Below the pieces are notes generated by a model that was given only the letters and a program-made list of their open reading frames with translations, had not been told where the DNA came from and searched no databases. 64,000 nucleotides of DNA from Pseudisothecium myosuroides (lineage: Eukaryota; Streptophyta; Bryopsida; Hypnales; Lembophyllaceae): NCBI GenBank assembly GCA_951799445.1, contig OX637288.1:4962501-5026500 (forward strand), given 5' to 3'. Below, piece after piece: positions 1 through 10,600 of this stretch. Every line of letters begins with the position of its first letter. Position 1 is the stretch's first letter. A program made the position numbers and the translations under genes.

Positions 1-194
1 TAAACTAGGTGAATGAATGCCAATTTTTAAAAGACAAATTGAAAATGCCGGAGTGTTAAATCTACTTTGGCAACCTATAATATACAACAAAAAATATATA
101 AATTACCTTGTCTATTTTGCATGATATGTCATTTTTTTTCATTCATTTATTTAGAGATGGATACATTTTGTAATTTGATTTGTTTAGAATTATA
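1..194. other. Intergenic, no gene seen
   Basis: AT-rich DNA downstream of the minus-strand DPY30-motif gene, whose stop codon is at 195-197. I see no coding signal or repeat here. Confidence 0.5.
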
Positions 195-1964
195 CTATTT
201 TCTCTTTGTTTTTGTGTCCTTCATACTTGATTTTTTTCTCATGGATTTTCTTTCAGCTTCTTCTAATGCAATAGCTTCAGCATCAGCTAATTCCTTTGTT
301 GTTGCTTCTTCAGCAAATCTTTTGATATTTCTAGGACTTTGGGGATCGTTGAGTAATAAAAAATTTGCCAACTCTTCTAATGGATCATCTTTCCTATATA
401 TTATTTGTTTAATTTAGAATTGATTAAATACATAGACTTAATGAAGCATTAAAAGAATATATATAAATGTATATATATAAATTGGAATTTATTGGTTGGA
501 AAATTTTAAAATATTGATTAATAAAAGTTCATTTTTATATACTAAATGCTTTATTAATTTATGATCAATTTATATATTAAGATAACTAAAGTAAAATACT
601 GATATGATATAAAATTATTGTGTTTTAAACTCAATTTTAAAGTTTGTAGCATACAACCTTTCTTCAGAAATCATTCGACAACCTTTTTCTAGAAGAAGTA
701 CCAATGATTCTTCCTGCAAAATATGTTAATAAAATTTAATTTATAAAATAGAAAAGAATTATTTATGTGTACAACAAAAACTAGTATAATGTTTCAAAAT
801 TGTATAAATTTATACCAAATAATCTTGAACATGCATATCCTTGACATCTAGAGGAGGTAGAGGTTCTTCTTTTGGTTCTTCTCCCTATTTAGAAATCAAT
901 GTTAAAAAGTAAATTGGAATTTAAAAAATATATATGTAATATTTTTATATTCTTGTTGTGTATCATTAAGTAATTTCAAATGATACATTTAGAGTGCGAT
1001 TTAAAATTTTTAATATCCAATATCCAAAAATATAATTAGCATAATTTTTAATTATAATAATATTAATATTAAACAAAAAATTTGTCATTAATATCTATTG
1101 ACCATATAAAAACGTTGTTACAATGATGATCCATTTCTAATAGCAGTGTATGTAAATCAAATAAATTTTAATACTATAGGATGATTCTTGCAAATAATCA
1201 TATTTGATCATTCCATCATTAATGCAACTAGCCAAGATGATTCTTTTATACAAATGTCAGTTTTTTAGATTTTTTCATATAATTAAATTTTTATTGATGA
1301 AGTTATTATAAAAAATTTAATTTATAATAAAAAATATTTATTATGCATGTTTATTCTTTGACGTCAATTGAATTTTATATCTTCATTTATTTCTTTTATT
1401 GAATAGTTTTGATGTTATTATTTGATGTTTAAAATTTTATTCAAAATTTTATTTTTGAATAATTTAATTTAAATGAATAAAATATTTAATAAATATATAT
1501 TTATAATATATTTATTTATCATTATATTAAATTTGAATTAAAAAATATAGATAACATCAACTAATGTAATAAAATCATCGCTATCTTCATTTATTTATTA
1601 AAAAAAGTATTTAAAAATTACCTCTGTTTAATTTTTATCTTCTCCAATAATGTACATGTACAGTCAATAAGAAAGTCTTCATTAAAAATAACAAATTTTA
1701 GAATGTTTTCCTTCTACAAACAAACAAAAATTAATGTCTAACAATTTGCTATACAATGTTTTAATATGTTCAAGAATGTTGTATAGCAAAATAGCTTTTG
1801 GCGCACAAATTTCAAAAACCACTATTGAATTTAAATAATTATTCCATTGTATTTTTTAGCACAATAGAGCAATCATTTTCATTACCTTTGCTTTCACTAC
1901 CTCGTTTACTATCTCTCTTTTTGTCTTTCTTCTCTTCTTTCTTCTCTTCTTTTTTTGGTGCCAT
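195..1964 (-). CDS. DPY30-motif protein, spliced, middle part unresolved
   Basis: Four candidate exons on the minus strand are 1964-1886, 884-816, 713-655 and 393-195 (TAG stop). The first gives a Lys/Glu-rich start (MAPKKEEKKEEKKDKKRDSK). The last three join in one frame through GT/AG sites and rebuild a DPY30 helix-loop-helix across two junctions: VQDYLEESLVLLLEKG, then SEERLKDDPLEELANFLL. An Ala/Glu-rich helix and a basic tail follow. DPY30 motifs act as dimerisation and docking modules in COMPASS complexes and in flagellar proteins such as radial spoke components and adenylate kinase 7. The first exon ends one base into a codon while the 884 exon starts on a codon boundary, so an exon is missing or the gene is damaged. 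An open stretch at 1622-1720 is a possible extra exon but does not fit the phase. Specific function is unknown; a sperm-flagellum role is only a guess. Confidence 0.55.
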
Positions 1965-3216
1965 GTGCTATATTACTAATTCATTCAAAAGTCATGAATT
2001 CTTGGTCCTTCTAGTTAATTTATTACAAGTGTTTATTGTAAATATGTTGATCAATTTTTCTATAAAGTATAATTTCTATTACAAATGTCTGATTTAAATA
2101 ATTACATTTTTATAGCTAAATAATTGTTTTTCCATACATAAAATGATCTTTATGAAACTTTTAAGATGATTATGGATTCAAAAATTTAAGTAATAAAATT
2201 TAATCTTCAAATGTAATTCTATAATTTTAAGTTTCAAACTTTAATTTTTCCTTCTACACAAAAGTTTATATATTGTTTTTTTGGAATGTGAATCATAAAT
2301 TCAATATTTCATAAAATATATATTCATATAATTTTTTTTATTACATCATTAGAATAATGTTTTTAAATTAGTTTACTAGATTAAATATTCAAGTAACTTT
2401 TAAATGTGCTTAGGGTTTTTAAATTTCAACAACTAGATTTGTTCTATGTTGCGACAAAAAACAATTTTTCTTTATAGAATTGATCTTTGAATATAATTTA
2501 TGGCACTTTGATTTATAGATTGTCCCTTCAGTGGCTTGATCAATCTTAGTTACAACATTTAAATGTTGTTTTCATTATTTTAATGAAAAAATTCAACCAA
2601 AATCTATAATATATATATACTCAAAAAGGGACTTTGAGATCCTAGAGGGTTAGTGATAAGTATAAAAACATTTCTTGAACTTTTATTGCCTAATGCTACT
2701 GTTGAATAGCATTCATTATCTTTAATTAAAGTTTCATCCAACTAGAAACTTCTAAGAAGTTGGTGATGGACTTTGAAAAAATACACAAAGAAGGCACCTA
2801 ATATAAATAAGATGTTTATGGATTCTAGTAGATATATGTTATACTTTATAGTAGAGAAAAATCAACCAAGGATTTAAATATTTCTTTAGTTAAAACACTC
2901 ACTATATATAAAAAAGTTTAGTATGTTGTACCCACTAAATAAAAAACAAACATTCATATCATACTATGTTGATCAAGAGGTTAATTACTTCAAAATTTTA
3001 GATTATCATTCTACAACTTACTTAATTACCAAAATTTAAAATTGTAATATTTGAAAATTTTCAAAAATATTTATATTTGAAATGATTTGACAAATAGCTA
3101 TTGAGATTTTTTCATATTTGAAATTTTAGATAATTTATAAAAATCAAGTCTATTGTCTTTCTTTTAAACTAAGGAAGGACAAGGCCTATCACTAAGACAA
3201 TTAGCAATATCTACTA
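1965..3216. other. AT-rich intergenic region
   Basis: Upstream of the DPY30-motif gene. Plus-strand ORFs around 1.8-2.1 kb are antisense shadows of its first exon. The rest is AT-rich with no reading frame I can support. Confidence 0.4.
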
Positions 3217-4503
3217 CTCTCTCCGTCCCAAAATGATCTTCCTGTTTTACAAAATATTCTGGATTAAGGTCAAAAATCAATATTTTTTAATTCTGTTTTG
3301 ACCTAAAAATAAAGGTCAATACTCTCCTATCATCTTCCAAATCTGAGCTTTGGATTCATTTCCAAATTGAACTTATGAAGCTTTGAAATGTGAGTTTTTT
3401 GGGATTTTGGGAGGAGCACCGGTAGCCAATTATTTCTTCAATTCCCGCGCCTTGGGTTGTGTCTTTTTGTCATTCCCGCGGTGCTCTCTGGACAACTCAT
3501 CACATCCACTCCCAAAAATCAAGGTGAGGAGTGATTCCCGTTTAACCCCTAAATGCCCGAGGCACCAAAATCGGTGTTTGCAAAACTTTGAAGTCAAACA
3601 AAACTCAACCAAGTTGCTATTTTTAGTAGTTTAATATTTTTGGAAAGTTCTTTGTGAAGTCTAGTTTTAGCATAAAAATCCGATCTTGAAAATAATCAAT
3701 AGTGATTTTTCTATTGAAAATTTTGTGCAAGGGTACCCATTGCAATCTTGACTTCCCGTAGTGTTGAGAGCTCTTGGAAATGAGCCTCAAATACACTAGA
3801 TCTTGGATCAAAAATCACATTCAAAATTCATTTAAGAAAACTATAGAGTAGATTTTAAGAAGCCATAAGTTGATTGGGGTTATACATGTTAGGCTCTTTA
3901 ACCTCATATTTTTTTGGTCACCATTTTTTTAGATTCGACTTGTGAAAAGAGGGTTGAAAGTTTTTTGCAATTTTAACACCCTCATGGTCAAACATTATAA
4001 TCTTTCACTCTATAAGTGATATTGTTGTGTTTTCTTTTCCTATGAGATCTCTAACATGTCTAGTTTGAATTGGTACGGTTACAATTTAAAAAAAATTGAT
4101 ACAACTTATCAAAATGTTGGCATTTTGTTCAATTTAGAGCAAATTCCAAGTCACTCAAAACAGGCCTTGGGCATTTAGGGGTTAATGAATTTAGTAAGAA
4201 AAGATTGGCCCGCCGATTGGTGCAATAGTTCGCTTGAACAGGTGACCAGGGGCCTATTTGCGGCCGATGGTGTCAACTTTTATAGAAGACCGGAACAAGT
4301 GAACCTATTTGAAATAACTTCTCCATAATAACAGGTTCTCCGGAACACAACACACCAGCTTCTCTAGACTTTTTTATTTTTTTTGTTTTCTTCACATGCA
4401 AAGAAGTTTCATTCTATGGGCCCTTCCTCCACGTGAGAATAGGAAAATCAATTTGGGATAGAAAATAAAGGCCAACAGGAAGCTCATTTTGGGACGGAGG
4501 GAG
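3217..4503. mobile_element. Mariner/Stowaway-type non-autonomous element
   Basis: The left end begins CTCTCTCCGTCCCAAAATGA and the right end reads, inverted, CTCCCTCCGTCCCAAAATGA; similarity runs for about 29 bp with three mismatches. Both ends are flanked by TA (3215-3216 and 4504-4505). CTCCCTCCGT ends with a TA duplication are the hallmark of plant mariner-like elements and their Stowaway MITEs. There is no transposase inside. The element is long for a MITE because a second element sits within it (3546-4181). Confidence 0.85.
3546..4181. mobile_element. TTAA-flanked inverted-repeat element, nested
   Basis: The ends are CCCCTAAATGCCCGAGGC and, inverted on the right, CCCCTAAATGCCCAAGGC (one mismatch in 18). 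TTAA lies immediately outside both ends (3542-3545 and 4182-4185). It is inserted inside the mariner/Stowaway element, so it is the younger insertion. A TTAA target with CCC termini is the piggyBac signature; no transposase is present. It shares end structure with elements near 40.0, 57.6 and 59.7 kb. Confidence 0.7.
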
Positions 4504-4639
4504 TATATTCTAGGATGTACAAATGCATTCTAGTTCCTCTTAAAGTCATTCATTACGCTCTTTCTTTCTTCCTCAATGGATTGGAAATTTAAGTTAATGT
4601 GTAAACTTTAAAAAAGTATAGGAACTCATATTTTATATT

Positions 4640-5183
4640 CTCTCTGTCCCAAACTAATTTTTTTTTTTAAATGGCTAGATTAGTGAGTGAGTTGCTCCTA
4701 TTTTCAAGGGACAACGTAGTTATTGTAGCTTCTAGTCAACTATACTAGGTGTAAAAGAATGGAAGTCAATAGTGAAGTAGCGCAAGTCGAAAACTGGCAG
4801 CAAAATTGACAAATTTCTCCCTTTTTGAAACTGCTCTAATGCTATTAATTTTGGATCATTCTTCGAGTAGTTCCTGTGTAGGAAAATCCAATGATGTCCT
4901 TTGTATTCAATTACGACAATGTTTTGTGATTCAACTCCAGGATATTCTCAATAAAAGATTTGTTAGTAGCAGGTTTACAATAGTTGTGAGTTGAATTCAT
5001 CACTTTTGGTTGGTTAGAGATTGTGTTTTGATTCCCTTTGAAGCGTGGCATCTATAGATTCTTTTGCTTCAGGGTGTTTGAACTAGCTTCAGTTATTGTT
5101 GATATAATTGTAGAGAGCCAATATTGAATCTAATTTGGGACAAGTATATTTAAAAATTCCAAATTTATTTCCAGGCGGACGGA
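4640..5183. mobile_element. Probable decayed Stowaway-like element
   Basis: The left side reads CTCTCTGTCCCAAACTAA near 4640. On the right, TCTAATTTGGGAC (about 5129) and GGCGGACGGAGTA (about 5174) resemble inverted mariner/Stowaway ends. The termini do not align cleanly, so the borders are approximate. No coding content. Confidence 0.4.
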
Positions 5184-5916
5184 GTAACTTATATAAATTA
5201 GGTCTTGTCCAACATCCTTAGCATTAATCTTAAAACATATGAGTTCAATGTCCTTTGGATGATTTCAGAGAGGCCTCTAGGATTAAAAAAAAACTATCTA
5301 ATTTTTTGGGAGAAGTTGCTTGAATGCACTTTTAGTGAATGAAATTGAATATTCCCTCATTGTGGTATATTTTGACTTTTCTAAGTGAAAAGATGCTTAA
5401 TGCATACAATAAACTTTGGCCACTTCAACTTCATTGCTTTTGATGTGAATTTGAATCATTAATTGATCTTTTTAGAATTTAAACACAATTGAAAAATTGA
5501 ATGAAGTGTAGTTTCTATTCCAATTTGAATCCTTGAAAATTTGAAAATTTGAAAAAAATTCTAAGAATAATTTAATCATTTATTGCAATTTGAACTTGAA
5601 CTTTGGACCTATTACCATGATTATTTGGTTTTTAAATTATAAATACACATAATAAATGTTTCTACTTCATGATATCTATACAATTAATTATACCTAATTA
5701 AGTAGAAGTATTTAGATTTTTTGAACATATTGAGTATTTGATATAAATATTTTTTTGTTTGAAAAATCACAATTATTTTAAATTTAAAAAAAAATGAATT
5801 ATATATATATATATAGAATACATATATTTTCATCTTTTCATAGAAAAATAAATATAAAAATTTAAAATAAGAATAGTCAAAAAATAAAAATATCCAAAGT
5901 GTTAGAATTTTGGGCA
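5184..5916. other. AT-rich intergenic region
   Basis: AT-rich sequence with a short TA repeat near 5800-5812. No coding frame or clear repeat boundary is visible. Confidence 0.4.
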
Positions 5917-6194
5917 CTTTTGACTACATGGTTAAAAAGGGTTTAGGGTTTAGTGTAATGATTTGTAAAGAATTTTTTGAGCTGCCTGGGCTGCCTGCCG
6001 CGCACCGAAAATTACATATCATACAATAACTTTTTAACCATGTAGTCAAAAGTTATGAAAATTGTTGGGCCTTAAAGATATTCCTCGGGCACATCTTGTG
6101 TGAAAATTTCAAAGAAAAAAAATAAAAACTCCACTCGTAGTGAGCTGCCCAAAATCACTATGTTGTCAGAAAACGGTGTTTGGACCTTTAGGGG
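5917..6194. mobile_element. Hairpin-containing dispersed repeat with a TTAA right end
   Basis: A 23-bp perfect inverted repeat lies at 5917-5939 and 6030-6052 (outer half CTTTTGACTACATGG), with a loop of about 90 bp. The stretch from about 5990 to 6194 is similar to 39.82-40.01 kb and ends GGACCTTTAGGGG followed by TTAA (6195-6198), like the right ends of the TTAA family. The matching left terminus was not found. Confidence 0.55.
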
Positions 6195-6535
6195 TTAAGA
6201 TGTTTCAAATTTGAAAAGAAAATAGATTTGATGAGCTTCATTTCATTAATTGGATTTAATTTCAAACATGAACTTATTTACATGGCTAAAACTTAGAGCA
6301 AGAGGAAGGAAATAGAAGGGCCCCCAAAACACTACAAGGTATGCAATGGATCAAACATCACCTTCAATAGCAAAATCAAAATAACACCATGAGTGAATTT
6401 CCTATGTAGCATTTGATTTCCAATTTCCAATTTGCACACAATTCTAAGGAATTGTCTCAAAAAGTAGATGAAAGATTATTTCTATTTTTATTTTATTCTA
6501 CTGTGACAATGGCATAGGGCATGTTATTTACAATG

Positions 6536-6927
6536 ATAGGGGAGGCAACCCATTTCCGATCAAATAAGGAATTACACATATTTGTAGGGTAGGTTTCTTT
6601 GGTGGGGAATTTTCCTGTGTGCAAAAATAGAGTTTGGAAGGTTTCCATAATTTTCCAGATTTTTTTTTCTCAAAATATAATTACTATAAATTTTTCAGCG
6701 GAAGATTCTGTTTTTCCCATATCAGTGATATGGGGCTTACTATTTCCGACCATGGGCTGAAAACAAAATTGACAAGGGGTAGTTACAATATTGAGAGTCT
6801 TGTGGCCAATCATAATGAGCCACAATGCGCTGGGAACCGTGCCACAATGAATCACTGTTCATGGAAAGAGAACAGTACACATAGCCACAATTGGGGGGGG
6901 TGATCAGGAATGGGTTGCCTCCCCTAT
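6536..6927. mobile_element. 392-bp MITE
   Basis: Both ends read inward ATAGGGGAGGCAACCCATT, then diverge slightly before GATCA, giving an inverted repeat of about 27 bp. The interior is non-coding; ORFs on both strands are artefacts. The superfamily is not clear from the flanks. A related fragment (GCAACCCATTCTTCATCACC) occurs near 25.09 kb. Confidence 0.7.
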
Positions 6928-7632
6928 GTATATTTTAAAATTAGAAAAGAACATATACCAAATAAATATTGAAGCCGATCTCGAATCAAAATTTGGGAGC
7001 TAGCCCTCGTATCATATCCAATATCTTGTTGTCCATTGCTGCTACAAGCACTACAATGTTCAGGAAGTTTTTTGAGTTTTACCAGCTATTTTCCTTCAAT
7101 TCCCAAATTGAACTGGTTTTCAAGCATAGAGTCTAGTTTTTTTTTACTATTTTTTACTTAAAGTAGAAATTGTATAAATTTTTCCACCATTGTTTTGCCG
7201 ATGTTTTCAATTTGCAACGGGGCCTTTTTTCCTATTCCATGGGCTAACTTTGACCTAGCCGCCGGTTCTTCCCAAACATAATAAGTTAGAAGCACTGTCT
7301 GACTGGTGGAAATTTGAACTCAAAATTTCCGAAGAAAGTCTACTGCAGCTAAGTGCAAGTGTGAACGGGATTAGAGAATGGGGTTTGGGGGAGAACTAAG
7401 CTTGCCTTGTACGCCGTTCACACCGCCGGCTATGTGTTGAATGCTAAAACCCTTCACCAGCTCCCTCGCCATCGCCAGGCTCTCCTCCAAGGTCCTTTGC
7501 TGCTGGTTTGATCCCGACGAGAGATTCATTCGGCCCTTGGTCATGTGGTGACAAAGAGAGAGGAGATGCTCATGCCGAATACGGACGGCAGAGTAGTAGT
7601 GTGAGGCTTTGCAGGTGGCGGCAGCGAGCGCC
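6928..7632. promoter_or_regulatory. Upstream and 5' leader region of NUP214
   Basis: Composition changes from AT-rich to mixed at about 7.2-7.4 kb, as expected for promoter and leader of the gene starting at 7633. No TATA box or transcription start can be fixed by eye. Confidence 0.35.
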
Positions 7633-10600
7633 ATGGAGACGACGGAAGCCAGACGGGAGTCGAAGGACATCCTGTTTCGCCGGATTGGCGTGGACCTGCC
7701 TTTGAGCGAGGGATCGGAAGCTTTCACCGATGCGAATGCGCCTGTACGAGGGCTGGTGGTCTCCAACCGCTTCGGCATTTCTTTCTTCGTGCACTCGGCT
7801 GGTGAGAGAGAGAACATAATTTGTCCATTGGGAGAATAGCGCGAGTCGGTTTTCTTTGACATCCATTTGTAATTTGTGTGATTTGTGTGATTTCTCATGA
7901 TTGATTTCTGCGTTTGAATTTTGTGTCTGTGTTTTGGTTCACATTATTCCGTCCGTTGTCGTTGAAGCGCGAGTCGGTTTTCTTTGAATTCCATGTGATT
8001 TGTGTGATTTCTTATGATTGATTTCTGCTTTTGAATTTTGCGTCTGCGTTTTAATTCACATTATTCCGCCCGTTGTCGTGGAATTTTTCTGAAATCGCTT
8101 CTCATGTGCGAAAAATTGATTGTCTAAGTGCTCGGTAGTGGCAACTTCATCTCTACTTGCGTCAAAATTGGATTTCAATAAAAAAATTTTGATTATCATT
8201 CGATGACAATAATCCTTGGTGCAGGTTTTGTGGTCACGCAAACATCGAGCCTTGTTGAAGTGGCACAGCAAGCAAAGGATGGCTCTAATGATAAAACGGC
8301 GCAACAGGGTTGTTACTTAAATGTACCAATATCTGACGTTCGTATTTTGGACCTTTCGAGTGATGAGCTAACTTTGGCTGCATGTGTCGGGGATCGGGCT
8401 GTTCACCTCTATGATGTTCCTTCTCTCATCCGGAAGGTAATCTTTGCATGACGTCTGTGGGAATTTAACCTGTTGCAATCTATGTGGATGTTCTCCTTAT
8501 ATTGGACCAAAGTAGAGCAGCATGAAATTGTCAATTATATTGTCTAGATAATAGTCTTCATGCATTTGGTGAAGTTCAGCATTGCAGAGAAGTACACCAA
8601 TAGGTCTTGATTCTTTGTCTCAAGATGAATCTTTTGTATGATGCAGTTGGATAAGACTCCACTGGAGTCTCGGGATATTTCTGAAGGCCATGTGAAAGAT
8701 TTCAGATGGAGTCCTGTTGATGATGAAATCTATGTCTTATTATCAAGAGAGGGCCATCTCTTTTCAGGACGTGTTGGGCAAGCACCTTTGCGTGTTGTGG
8801 ACAAAGGTGTTATTGCAGGTAATGTACAGGCATTGGCCTTGGAATGATTTACTGTTTGGGTGATAGACATCTACCTTATCTAATTGACCATTTATCCACA
8901 TGCCTTTTTATTTTAGCGGATGTTATACTTTGAACTGGTCATTTGTTCTGCTCGTAGTCTCGCTCTACCTGATTTCGAGGGAAGATAGCGTGCTTAATTG
9001 TTGTGCTTTGTTTTGTGATGCAGTGTCCTGGAGTCCAGATGGAAAGCACGTATCGTATTTAACCAGTGAGCGTGCTGTCTGTGTATGCAATTCCAAGTTC
9101 GAATCACAGTACACCTTCAACCTTCCTGCTGAAATTGGTGATGTAACTGAGAATCTAGAAGGTAACTTCAAGTTGAAAACGTGAGATATCCTTTTCATAC
9201 GGTATTGAAGGATTGGTGAAAGATAAGGCTTACTTATTGATTACTAGTGAAAGCTTTGATGCCTCCCTTTTCTGGTGACTAATTTCACCACACAAACCCA
9301 GTTTACAGATAGGATGTAATTTCCAGGTTGAGTACGTCATGTCGTTTTCAGGATTAGAAAGGATTCACAATTCGATATTTATGTGTATTAAGTTGGCAGC
9401 GAGCTGGCAACCTTTGTTCTATGAATCCACAATACGCTCATCCCCATAGGAAGTCTTGAATTTTCTATAGCGTGCAGGGAGTTTAAATTACGACATGCAA
9501 AGGATTAACAGCTCGAAAATGGTGCTGAAGTCATTGCCTAGAGGGTTTTCTCTTATGCTAGTACTACGAGCCAGTGTGATTGAGATGGGAGTGTGACCTC
9601 ATTAATCCTTCGTCCTTCGTACATTAACTGGATTTTTCTCTTCTTGACAGGGGAAAGCTTACAATGGATTCGCCCTGATGCTATGCTGGTTGCATATACT
9701 CAAACCAATGAGGAAGAAGAGGAGGAAGAGTGTCCTCTCATCCTAGTGACTTCCAGGGACGGAGATCTTGCAAAGGTGAAGCTTGCTTCAGTTCTTCTTT
9801 TTAAACAAAGCATGTAGAGCTATATTGCGGACGGCTGCTTGAAATACAAGATGTCAGATTGCTGGTCTTGACCTAAATCATATCCGAGTTTTGCTCGCAG
9901 GAAGGTGGGGCAATCACAGGAGTTGTTTTCGATAATACCTTTCCTTCTATTGATTCTAGGGTTATCCCGGCAGGAAGTGGCCCCTACATGCTCGCTGAGT
10001 ACATAAAACCTTGGTGAGTGGATGGAATTTGTCTGAGAGGTTAAAACTCTTTCTAGAACAGGTCTGTGTGTTCATCAAATTGTCTACGTTGTAGTTATTG
10101 GATAAATTTCTGGCTGAAGCTCTCTTTCATTCATCATTTGATTGCTGCGGATATCAGACACGTCAGTTGCATCTGCCATGATAAGCATCTATACTTTGGC
10201 TGTAGTACATACACACACAGACACACGGATGTGTGTTTATATATCTGTGTGGGTGCGTGTATATATAATATTTTTTATTTTTTATTTTCAGTTAAAATTT
10301 TCCATATTTTATGTGTTTGCACCATAAATTTACAAGTGGGATTTATCTGTGTTTTAGGGAGATGGCGATCGCGGCAAGCAGGCGTAGTGTGGATGATCAC
10401 ATAGTCATTTTGGGTTGGTTTTCAGAGGAAAGGAAGCATGAAGCTCTTAGCATTGAGCTTACCAATGACACTTGGCTTCCTCGCATAGAACTCCAAGGTG
10501 ATAAACTTTGGGTCGTATGAGTTTCTGTATCAGTTGGACATGTCAAGATGAGTCGATGTTTGCTGCAAAGCTCCTGCCTTATACTAATCAAGTTGATGGG

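Noticed and set aside
1622..1720. Possible extra exon of the DPY30-motif gene on the minus strand (KENILKFVIFNEDFLIDC)
   Set aside because: It has plausible splice borders, but its phases match neither neighbour, so it was not placed in the gene model.
6634..6903. An 89-codon ORF
   Set aside because: It lies within the 392-bp MITE, overlaps an opposite-strand ORF and has no protein-like pattern.
7371..7898. A 175-codon minus-strand frame over NUP214 exon 1 and upstream
   Set aside because: It overlaps the conserved NUP214 exon, has no recognisable domain, and lies in GC-richer DNA where long chance frames are common.
10201..10268. CA/TG-rich imperfect palindrome
   Set aside because: Simple-sequence DNA inside a NUP214 intron; no evidence of function.
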